This document shows, piece after piece, positions 17,190 through 24,397 of a stretch of 34,321 nucleotides of DNA; the first letter of the stretch is position 1; each line of letters starts with the position of its first letter. Both the position numbers and the translations under genes were made by a program. The DNA comes from Methanooceanicella nereidis. Lineage in GTDB: Archaea; Halobacteriota; Methanocellia; Methanocellales; Methanocellaceae. Location: contig NZ_PGCK01000018.1 in assembly GCF_021023085.1 (NCBI RefSeq), positions 1-34,321 on the forward strand. Reading direction: 5' to 3'. The notes under the pieces were generated by a model. The model made no database searches. It was not told the origin of the DNA and worked only from the letters and a program-made list of their open reading frames with translations.

Positions 17190-17198
17190 CTTATATAC
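17190..17198 (+). promoter_or_regulatory. TATA box of the 47-residue membrane peptide gene
   Basis: CTTATATAC about 20-28 nt before the ATG at 17218. Initiation is expected near 17217-17220, so the mRNA may be leaderless or nearly so. TGTACA-like hexamers at 17104 and 17143 lie upstream. Confidence 0.45.
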
Positions 17199-17217
17199 CA
17201 TGCACAGGGAGCGCAGC

Positions 17218-17361
17218 ATGTTCGAGGATATAATTAAGAAATATTTTACCAACGAAGAAGGCGTCTTCGAATTTAACGAGCATATAGACAAGTTCGCGCT
17301 TATCTACGCCGGGATGATACTGGTGACCAGCATAATGCTAAAGGCGCTAGGGGTAATATGA
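17218..17361 (+). CDS. Small single-helix membrane protein (47 residues)
   Basis: An open frame too short for most gene finders encodes MFEDIIKKYFTNEEGVF..., an amphipathic, acidic first half and a hydrophobic helix (about 27-46) ending LKALGVI. Support: codon use rich in G/C third positions like neighbouring genes, GGGAG 6 nt before the ATG and a TATA box at the right distance. An in-frame ATG at 17200 would add six residues. It is divergent from the trp operon and shares its hexamer-rich control region, so co-regulation is possible but unproven. The function is unknown. Confidence 0.65.
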   Translation: MFEDIIKKYFTNEEGVFEFNEHIDKFALIYAGMILVTSIMLKALGVI

Positions 17362-17446
17362 TCGTGATTAAATGAACGGCCGCTTATTCGTAGACCATTG
17401 ATCAGTTATTGCTTTTAATATTGAAAAAGAGTTAAAAAATATTTAT

Positions 17447-17476
17447 GGAGACCTTTGACTTTCATCAAAGACCTCC
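17447..17476. terminator. Hairpin between convergent genes
   Basis: GGAGACCTTTGA (17447-17458) pairs with TCAAAGACCTCC (17465-17476) at 10 of 12 positions around a 6-nt loop. It lies 18 nt beyond the RND transporter stop and is preceded by an A-rich stretch that reads T-rich on the minus strand, so it probably ends the RND transcript. Confidence 0.45.
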
Positions 17477-17494
17477 TGCTTCAACATCCCATTT

Positions 17495-20400
17495 TCACTT
17501 CTCAGTCTTTTCTTTGGAAAACGGCATCCACCAGTTGTACTTCTTCATCAGCACCATCACGGCCGGCACAACGACAAGTCTCATTACTGTCGCGTCCAGT
17601 ATGATGGCTAGACACAGCACGAACCCGAACTCTTTCAGTTCCAGCATATCCGATAGCAGCATGGACCCGAAAGCGGACGCCATGACAGCACCGCAAAGCG
17701 TGATGATAGTCCCTGTAGCCTCGACCGCGTGCGTGATGGCTTCCTCTTCGCTCTTACCGTTCAAGACCTCTTCGCGGATACGCGATACGAGGAATATGTC
17801 GTAGTCCACGCCAAGCCCCATGAGCACGCAGAACAGCATTATCGGCAGCAGCCAGATAATGGACGCTCCCATCCAGAACTGGAACACGATTATGAACGCT
17901 GCCAGTGTCCAGAATATGCTCATAAGCAGCGTGACAACCAGACGCGCCGGCGTGAATACCGACCTTAGCAGGGCTACCAGCACAAAGAATATGCCGATAA
18001 GCACGACAGGTATGACAATTCCATAATTATCCGTGCATATCTTCTGGTACTCGAACATGCCTATGGACGCACCGCCAAGAAGCAGTGATACTCCGCTCCC
18101 GGGGCCGTTTTCATATTCGGTCAGCTTTGACTGTATGGACTCCGTGGTCTTCCTTGCGCCTTCGGCGAACGGCGAGCCTTCGAACGAGACATAGATCACC
18201 GTGGTCTTCCCGTCCATGCCCGTGTTGTCCTCCATATAGGACTTATAGAACTCTTCCTCGATGTCAGGATAAGACTCCAGGTCGTTATAATCAATGGTGC
18301 TGCCATCCGGCCTTGTCATTGAATATACCTTCTCGACGCCGCTTATACCCGCGATCGTAGCGGAGATATCTTCGATCTGGCCTAACGCACCCGATGTATA
18401 ATTACCTGAGCTGTCAGTGAGATTATACGGGAGCGTGACGACTATCATAGCCTTTTCGAAAGCGCCGCTCCCGAACTCATCGTTTATAAGGTCATATCCG
18501 ACTTTACTCTCTATGCCGCCCGGCATCATGGATATGAAATCCATTCCCAGGGTAAGCTGCGAATAGATCATTATCGCCGGTATGGTCAACAGAAGCGCGA
18601 TGAGTAAGATGACCTTGGAGTTTTTTATCACAGCCCTTGTGATCTTTGACCATAGCCCGGTAGTAAAGCCGGTCGTGCCGGAGTTGTATATTTTCCTCGG
18701 CCAGAACAGCCTGTCGCCGACGACCATCAGGACAGCGGGAACAAGCGTCAGTGCGACCAGCATGGATAACATGATACCCACGGCAGTGCCGACTCCCACC
18801 GACCTGAAAACACCCTGGTCTACGAGTATCAGCGCCCCGAAGCCTATCATCGCAGTAGTGCCGCTTGAGGCTATGCTTTTACCGGCGTTCCTGACCGCTG
18901 CCTTTACAGAGTCCGCGATCTCAGAGCCTTTCGAGCGCTCCTCGGCATATCGTGATAGCATGAACACGCAATAATCAGTCCCCGCTCCCAGCATGATGAC
19001 CAGCATGAAGGTCATCACAAGATAATAGAACTGGAAGCCTGTGCTGAGAACCCCCATAACACCGAAAGCCGCCACTATGGCAGTGCCTATGAGGATAAGA
19101 GGCACGAACGGCGTAAGGAACGACCTGAAGTATATGCCCAGGAGTAACAGTATCAACACTATTGTGACCTTATCGATCCTGTCGACATCCGCCATGGACG
19201 CGCTCTCGGTGTCCATGGACATGGCCGACGTGCCAGTCACGTATGCCATGACATCCGGATACTTCCCGTCCTGCAGCATTCCTGATATGTGGCCCCTTAT
19301 GATCTTGACCGCCTCGATCGAACTCGCGGCATCGTCCAGGTCGCTCGTCGTTATGATATAAAGCGTGATGCTGCCCGAAGCCAGCGTATTGACGATCGAG
19401 TCCGGGAATATCTGCGGGTCATCGTATCCGTGGGACATAACCCAATCGGATGCGAACCCCTCAAGCTCAGGCCCGGTCTTTCCTCTGCCCAGGTCCAGCA
19501 GCGCTTTAAAGTATGTGGTATTGCCGGTTATGTTAATCTCATCGGCGATCTTGAACGCCACATAGTCTTTTAGCGTCTCGTTAGTCGCGTTCCTGCCGAG
19601 GCCGTATATATCCAGCACGAACTCTCTTTCCGTATCATTAAGATCCTCCAGGGCCTCGTTCAGGACGTAATCGGATATCACTTCATCTTCGGGATCCTGT
19701 CCCATGGCAAATATGTCGCGCACAGCTTCCTGCTCGGTATCGTTCAGGCCTTTACATACTTTCTTTATGACATATTTATCGTAATCTTCGCTGGTCACGA
19801 ATTCGCCCAGCGCCCACGCGTCCCTGACGACCTCGGCGGCATCTTCGTCAAGGTCCTTAACTGCCTGGTCGACAATATATGAGCCTGCGCGGTCCTTTGA
19901 CGGGCTCCTGCCCAGCGCGTACAGGTCTCGTGCTGCCTTGCTTTCGCTGTCGGACATTCCGGCAGTGATCATGTTTATTACGAAACCGTCTATGGCGCCT
20001 TCTGACGGGTTCTGGCCGAGGTTATAGATCGCCATAAGACGCTGCCGGTCATCGTCCGACGTTAGTCCCTGGGCGGCCATTGCCCTGCCGACGATGAAAC
20101 TGGCAAGCTCCTGCTGATCCTGGTATCTCGCGAGATCGAAGTTCTGCACAAAGTCCATCATCATCGGCTGCTGATCCTGAGGCATGCCGGAAATAAATCC
20201 GGGTGCGGCTGCGGATATTGTCTCCTGCGCCCTCGCATATGGGTCTGCAGTGCCCGCATGATTTGCCCATTCGGCGTTGAAGGCCCCGAGATATCCCAGC
20301 GCCATGTCTCTCTGGGACTGGTCCTGCATCGCGTTATTGATGTAGTCGGCAGTGTTCTGGTACGCTATCGAGTTCAGCGTCGTATCGTTCAGGGACGAGT

Positions 20401-21076
20401 TCGACTGCTGTGCGGCGCTCCATGCGTTCGCATAATATAGCGGGACTCCAAAAAGGATGTCAGCGACACCTTTCATCTGGTACAGGCCGGAATGCGCCAT
20501 GACTATCTGGTCTCTTGCCTCGTACATTTTGGCGCTCGACGCGATAGCCTGCTGTACAGCCTTTCTCAGTTCGTAGTTTGCGCTTGAGACGTTATCTTTA
20601 AGATAATACAGGTCGCGGTTATTGTTCCGGACGGTGTCTGTAGCATTATAAAGCTCGTAGTTCAGGTCCGAGGCGTTATCATAGAGCTCGAACATCGCAT
20701 CGTAGAGCTCCGGCGTCATATTGACGAGTGCCTCACGATGGATATCGTAGATGGAAGACGTCCCCGTAACGTTCTTTATCGACGCGTCTCCCATTATCGT
20801 GGCGTTCAGGTCATCTATGAATGGTATAGTTGCCGATTTGTTATCGGACTCGATGACTACAAGAATGTTATTTTTCGCCTCGCTCGGGAACACTTCATCA
20901 TACTTGTCCTGTGCGACGAAAGCCCCGAGGTCCCTGGGTATGAAATTTTGGGTGTCGTATTCAAGATTCTGCATGAACACCCCGGTTAACGGAAGTGATA
21001 TGACGAACAGGATCACCCACAGGGCGATAACCGCCCATGAATATTTCGTGATAATATCGCTTAGCTTATTGAACAT
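17495..21076 (-). CDS. RND/MMPL superfamily exporter with repeat-containing outer domain
   Basis: The 1,193-residue protein has the two-half RND plan. The first half has a helix at 13-35, a very large outer domain (about 36-630) and five or six helices between 634 and 790. The second half has a helix at 820-840, an outer domain (841-1015) and helices from 1018 to 1175. The proton-relay Asp lies in GAGTDYCVFMLSRY (697-710) and GLGVDYDIFLVSRI (1087-1100), typical of the MMPL/HAE3 group. The first outer domain is much longer than usual: residues 130-330 are helical and Gln/Asn-rich, and 340-550 consist of six ~35-residue repeats. It follows tetR by 17 bp and is probably repressed by it. The substrate is unknown; lipids or amphiphiles are typical for the family. 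Confidence 0.92.
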   Translation of the reverse strand: MFNKLSDIITKYSWAVIALWVILFVISLPLTGVFMQNLEYDTQNFIPRDLGAFVAQDKYDEVFPSEAKNNILVVIESDNKSATIPFIDDLNATIMGDASIKNVTGTSSIYDIHREALVNMTPELYDAMFELYDNASDLNYELYNATDTVRNNNRDLYYLKDNVSSANYELRKAVQQAIASSAKMYEARDQIVMAHSGLYQMKGVADILFGVPLYYANAWSAAQQSNSSLNDTTLNSIAYQNTADYINNAMQDQSQRDMALGYLGAFNAEWANHAGTADPYARAQETISAAAPGFISGMPQDQQPMMMDFVQNFDLARYQDQQELASFIVGRAMAAQGLTSDDDRQRLMAIYNLGQNPSEGAIDGFVINMITAGMSDSESKAARDLYALGRSPSKDRAGSYIVDQAVKDLDEDAAEVVRDAWALGEFVTSEDYDKYVIKKVCKGLNDTEQEAVRDIFAMGQDPEDEVISDYVLNEALEDLNDTEREFVLDIYGLGRNATNETLKDYVAFKIADEINITGNTTYFKALLDLGRGKTGPELEGFASDWVMSHGYDDPQIFPDSIVNTLASGSITLYIITTSDLDDAASSIEAVKIIRGHISGMLQDGKYPDVMAYVTGTSAMSMDTESASMADVDRIDKVTIVLILLLLGIYFRSFLTPFVPLILIGTAIVAAFGVMGVLSTGFQFYYLVMTFMLVIMLGAGTDYCVFMLSRYAEERSKGSEIADSVKAAVRNAGKSIASSGTTAMIGFGALILVDQGVFRSVGVGTAVGIMLSMLVALTLVPAVLMVVGDRLFWPRKIYNSGTTGFTTGLWSKITRAVIKNSKVILLIALLLTIPAIMIYSQLTLGMDFISMMPGGIESKVGYDLINDEFGSGAFEKAMIVVTLPYNLTDSSGNYTSGALGQIEDISATIAGISGVEKVYSMTRPDGSTIDYNDLESYPDIEEEFYKSYMEDNTGMDGKTTVIYVSFEGSPFAEGARKTTESIQSKLTEYENGPGSGVSLLLGGASIGMFEYQKICTDNYGIVIPVVLIGIFFVLVALLRSVFTPARLVVTLLMSIFWTLAAFIIVFQFWMGASIIWLLPIMLFCVLMGLGVDYDIFLVSRIREEVLNGKSEEEAITHAVEATGTIITLCGAVMASAFGSMLLSDMLELKEFGFVLCLAIILDATVMRLVVVPAVMVLMKKYNWWMPFSKEKTEK
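19427..20059 (-). repeat. Six ~35-residue repeats in the RND outer domain
   Basis: The units begin near residues 340, 375, 410, 445, 480 and 515 of the transporter. Each has an acidic start (SDSE, DEDA, NDTE, NDTE), then a helix ending in ALGR/AMGQ/GLGR, then a second helix (DYVLNEALEDL, DYVAFKIADEI). The pattern suggests tandem two-helix units. The repeats have diverged at the nucleotide level, so they are old. Confidence 0.75.
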
Positions 21077-21093
21077 GCTGTAACCGCCTCATA

Positions 21094-21726
21094 TCAAATA
21101 AGGTCCCGGCATTTTACCGATAATTTAAAAGTTCCCGTCTTTACTCCAAGGACTTTCTCAACTATCTCTTTAGCAGCCAGTAATTTTCTGTTGATCTCCT
21201 CTGTGTTTTCCAGGAGAGACATCGAGTCATGCAAGTATCCGAACATCACAAGTAAAAGTTCCGTAGTCTCTCTCGGATAGCCTGTCCTGAACAGCCCTTC
21301 GCTGATCCCCTGTTCTAAGACTTGTCCCACCTTAGGTATGATCAGCGCGTTGATCTGCGAGGAATACCTTTGATGTATCAGAATGTTCTTTTCGTAATGC
21401 AGGAATTGCACCATCTTCTGTTTGCCTTTCGGGAAATCGAAGGACAGGTCGATGATCATCTGGAGTTTTTGCTGTGCGTTAAGCTCATCGTCTCCGCATA
21501 TCTTATCGACCATACTTTCGAAGTTTCGGAAATAGCGCTCTATTACCTCATTCAACACATCCTCTTTCGAATTAAAATAATAGTAAAAAGTCCCCTGGGC
21601 GACGCCGATGTTCTTCACGATGTCGCTGACGGTCGTCTGGTCATAGCCTTTTTCAATGAACATGCTTTCGGCAGTATCTATGATCTCGCTTTTTCTCTCT
21701 AGAGGGTCTTTGGATATTCGTGCCAA
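21094..21726 (-). CDS. TetR-family transcriptional repressor
   Basis: The 210-residue protein has the TetR N-terminal helix-turn-helix: AESMFIEKGYDQTTVSDIVKNI then GVAQGTFYYYFNSKEDVL (about 18-60). A helical ligand-binding domain follows. The start codon is TTG, supported by GAGGTGAT three bases upstream; no better ATG is available. It is the first gene of a two-gene unit with the RND exporter, the usual arrangement for a drug- or lipid-responsive repressor of an efflux pump. The palindrome at 21745-21761 just upstream is its likely operator, so it should also regulate itself. The inducer is unknown. Confidence 0.92.
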   Translation of the reverse strand: MARISKDPLERKSEIIDTAESMFIEKGYDQTTVSDIVKNIGVAQGTFYYYFNSKEDVLNEVIERYFRNFESMVDKICGDDELNAQQKLQMIIDLSFDFPKGKQKMVQFLHYEKNILIHQRYSSQINALIIPKVGQVLEQGISEGLFRTGYPRETTELLLVMFGYLHDSMSLLENTEEINRKLLAAKEIVEKVLGVKTGTFKLSVKCRDLI

Positions 21727-21744
21727 TTTATCACCTCTGATATA

Positions 21745-21761
21745 ACTGACTAATTGTCAGT
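21745..21761 (-). promoter_or_regulatory. Palindromic TetR operator
   Basis: ACTGAC-TAATT-GTCAGT is a perfect inverted repeat with 6-bp arms, followed by a further CAGT half-repeat. It lies 19 bp before the tetR start and about 20 bp after a TATA-like cttaaatat (near 21779-21787), so it covers the expected transcript start. The remaining gap up to 21991 shows nothing else. Confidence 0.65.
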
Positions 21762-21991
21762 CAGTATAGAAGCGCTTTACATATTTAAGGTTATTTATAT
21801 ATCATAAAAATTTATATGACAAATGATTGGGTTTTTAGCGATTTAAAGTCATATCATCCCGAAATAAAGATACTATAAGACGTATCCGTCAATAGAGTCG
21901 CTGTAAAAAATGTAGATATTGAACCCTAATCTTGTTCATATTGTCAATGGCCCCCTGACAAAAACACGAAATGACACTAATCGGAAAAAGA

Positions 21992-22927
21992 TCATTTGAG
22001 CTCTTTAAGCTCTTTAGTGTGTGATCCCGGATTCTTTGCCAGATAGACAGCAGCGCCGGGCTTATGAAGAAGCGTACAGTTCATGCACGTCCATACGGGG
22101 TATCCTTTAGTGCTCAGGATCCACTTGCCGAACTCGGGGTCTTCGCACGGGTACAGCGGGCAGAAACAGTGCGTACAGTCCTGTCCCTCGTAATGGCATG
22201 GGTAATAGCTACATTTCCCTTTCCCGTTCGCCTCGGACGGATGTGATATCCAGTAGGGGCCCTGTTCATTTTGGGCGTATATGAAAACCCTGCTCTTGAC
22301 CTTATCGTTTCCGACGACAGCGTGCTGGCGCTTAATGCCTTCGGTGACGCCTTTTTTAACGCATCTGTATATACTCTGGCCCAGGTTCGTGTATGTGCCC
22401 GAGTATTCGTAGAACGCGGGCTCGCATAAGCTGCCGTAATCCCTTACCTCGGTAAGCACGGCTACGGCATCGGTAGTGGTCCCGGTGAACTCGAAGCCCA
22501 TCTCGAAGAGCGCTTTCGCCTTTGCCTCGGTAGCCGTGATGACCGCGCTGCCTATGGCTCCCTCCGACATCTTCCCGTGGACTATCAGGATAATGTTGAT
22601 CGTTCCGGGCACATGAGGGTCATGGCAGGGATTGCTGATGCCTGCCGTAATGAATGCCGTTATCAGGTGATCCCTTACGACGCACAGGTTTTCCATGTAC
22701 ACGGCAGTCATAAATCCGAAATACGGAAAGTCGGCGCCCAGCTTTGAGGCGACCTCGTCCATATATTTTACCGGGTCGTCATGGTTGAAGTCTTTGTTAA
22801 CATGATGGTTAATGATGGATCGCACTCTTTTTCTTCCGCCGTTTATGCCTGTGCTGAAACCATCAAGATCTCCTTTTATGATAAGCGTATCTTCATTAAC
22901 ATAATATCTCAAACTTCGCACCACCAC
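21992..22927 (-). CDS. cbiZ: Adenosylcobinamide amidohydrolase (CbiZ) with Cys-rich C-terminal domain
   Basis: CbiZ cleaves the aminopropanol chain from adenosylcobinamide to give adenosylcobyric acid, letting archaea salvage incomplete corrinoids. The family is visible in RYYVNEDTLIIKGDLDGFST, TAGISNP, INIILIVHGKMSEGAIGSAV and TEAKAKALFEMG. From about 225 onward the protein continues into a separate domain rich in Cys (GKCSYYPCHYEGQDCTHCFC, then CMNCTLLHKPG), as in the cysteine-rich small domain PF04071, which often occurs near corrinoid genes. I place the start in a GTG cluster at 22927 (311 residues) because a TATA-like ttatatac at 22984-22991 makes the longer frame from 23071 unlikely. 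It is divergent from a BtuF-like gene, which supports the corrinoid role. Confidence 0.88.
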   Translation of the reverse strand: MVVRSLRYYVNEDTLIIKGDLDGFSTGINGGRKRVRSIINHHVNKDFNHDDPVKYMDEVASKLGADFPYFGFMTAVYMENLCVVRDHLITAFITAGISNPCHDPHVPGTINIILIVHGKMSEGAIGSAVITATEAKAKALFEMGFEFTGTTTDAVAVLTEVRDYGSLCEPAFYEYSGTYTNLGQSIYRCVKKGVTEGIKRQHAVVGNDKVKSRVFIYAQNEQGPYWISHPSEANGKGKCSYYPCHYEGQDCTHCFCPLYPCEDPEFGKWILSTKGYPVWTCMNCTLLHKPGAAVYLAKNPGSHTKELKELK

Positions 22928-23211
22928 GCGACCGGATAACGTAAAGCCCCGGATATGATAATGTTGTATGATGCGAATAGTCCTTATATACTTGATGCTT
23001 AGCAGCGTATTCCTTAAAGCCGTGTGCTTTAAGGCTCTGATTTCCCGATCCCCGTATGAATTCGCGGACAAAGGCGCAAAAAACTAATGGCTATAAGAAC
23101 AGACCAATATGGAACGATTTTTTGTTGCGGGCATTATAATCTAGATAATTTTAAAATCTAAAACTTTTTAAAGCAAACTTTATGTATAGAAAGCCCTTAC
23201 TAATACTAGAA

Positions 23212-23231
23212 AAATTGATTATTATCAATTT
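23212..23231 (+). promoter_or_regulatory. 20-bp palindrome upstream of the corrinoid-binding protein
   Basis: AAATTGAT-TATT-ATCAATTT has perfect 8-bp arms and ends 19 bp before the start codon, between a probable TATA element (ctttttaaa, near 23164-23172) and the ribosome binding site. It is a good candidate operator, possibly for a metal- or corrinoid-responsive regulator. I saw no cobalamin-riboswitch-like structure here. Confidence 0.5.
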
Positions 23232-23250
23232 AAACTGAGGTGGATAACAT

Positions 23251-24195
23251 ATGGACCTAAAAAAACAGATAGCAATCGTTGCATTGCTGGTAATCCTGAT
23301 CACAGCTATGTGCGGGTGCACACAGACTAACGATACTTCGTCTAACACTACATCCGCAAAATACCCGATGGAGATCACCGACGATTACGGAAGGGTCACA
23401 ACCATAACAAAGGCCCCTGAAAAGATCGTATCATTGACCCCGGCGAACACGGAGATATTATTCGCTCTCGGGCTTGGTGACAAAGTGGTCGGTAACACCG
23501 ACTATTGCAACTATCCGGAAGAGGCTAAGAGCAAGACCAAGGTCGGCGGCATCACTAACGTGAACGTCGAGCAGATAGCGGCCCTTGACCCGGACGTCAT
23601 TTTCGCAGGATCGCTCAGCAAAGAGGATATGGTCGCAAAATTAGACTCGATGGGTTACAAGACCATAGCTCAAGACCCGAGGAACGTTACTGGAATAAAG
23701 CAGACTATTATGATGATAGCCGACGTATGCGATGTTAAGGATAACGCCACCAGGCTTATCGAAGATATGGACACAAGGGTGGCGAAAGTCACTGACATCA
23801 CTTCTAAGATGAACGAGAGCGAAAAGCCAAAAGTTCTCATGGTAGTATGGCATGACCCCGTATACGTGGCCGGCTCGAACTGCTATGGCGACGACATCAT
23901 CAAACTGGCCGGAGGCATTAACGCAGCATCGGGAATAGAAGATTATGGCGTGATGAACACAGAGGCCATAATCGAAGCTAACCCGGACGTCATAATAGTC
24001 ACGATCGGAGAGGGAATGGATGTGCCGTATGATTACTTCAAGAACGCGACCGAGCCATGGCTGAAGGACATTAACGCCATCAAGAACGGAAGAGTTTATG
24101 GCATTGACTCGGACACGATCTCCCGTGCAGGCCCGAGATTGCCTGATGCGGTAGAAGCTATGGCAAAGGCCATATACCCGGAACTTTTTAACTAA
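23251..24195 (+). CDS. btuF: Corrinoid/iron-type periplasmic binding protein (BtuF-like lipoprotein)
   Basis: The 314-residue protein has a lipoprotein-like signal peptide (hydrophobic to residue 20, Cys at 21 and 23), a Ser/Thr-rich spacer, and a class III substrate-binding fold with two lobes joined by a helix: APEKIVSLTPANTEILFALG, VNVEQIAALDPDVIFAGS, LKDINAIKNGRVYGID and RAGPRLPDAVEAMAKAIYPE. This family delivers cobalamin or iron chelates to ABC importers. Divergence from cbiZ favours corrinoids. GAGGTGGA lies 8-9 nt before the ATG. No btuC or btuD gene is in the window, so the importer must be elsewhere. It could also bind an iron siderophore. Confidence 0.88.
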   Translation: MDLKKQIAIVALLVILITAMCGCTQTNDTSSNTTSAKYPMEITDDYGRVTTITKAPEKIVSLTPANTEILFALGLGDKVVGNTDYCNYPEEAKSKTKVGGITNVNVEQIAALDPDVIFAGSLSKEDMVAKLDSMGYKTIAQDPRNVTGIKQTIMMIADVCDVKDNATRLIEDMDTRVAKVTDITSKMNESEKPKVLMVVWHDPVYVAGSNCYGDDIIKLAGGINAASGIEDYGVMNTEAIIEANPDVIIVTIGEGMDVPYDYFKNATEPWLKDINAIKNGRVYGIDSDTISRAGPRLPDAVEAMAKAIYPELFN

Positions 24196-24244
24196 AGAGT
24201 AAAAAAATAAGTTGCCGTGGTCTTCTTAGGCCCGGCATACGCAC

Positions 24245-24251
24245 TTTTTTT
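24245..24251 (+). terminator. T-run terminator after btuF
   Basis: TTTTTTT about 50 nt after the stop, preceded by a weak inverted repeat (ttgccg with cggca). Confidence 0.4.
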
Positions 24252-24358
24252 CATTATCCCTTAGAGAGTAAACGTTATTTACTAGTTGTGTACATTTATG
24301 ATGGTCAATAATGATAGATTACCCTGAATGGGGATGTCTAAAATATTTAAAACAAAAA

Positions 24359-24367
24359 TATATAAAT
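24359..24367 (+). promoter_or_regulatory. TATA box of the acyl-CoA synthetase gene
   Basis: TATATAAAT with initiation expected near 24385-24390, leaving a leader of about 10 nt before the ATG at 24398. Confidence 0.5.
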
Positions 24368-24397
24368 AATTCAAAAAGATAGTTGGATGCGGATTCC

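Noticed and set aside
23072-23250. Cobalamin riboswitch between cbiZ and btuF
   Set aside because: The gap is too short and AT-rich, and none of the conserved B12-box words are present; only a short palindrome is seen.
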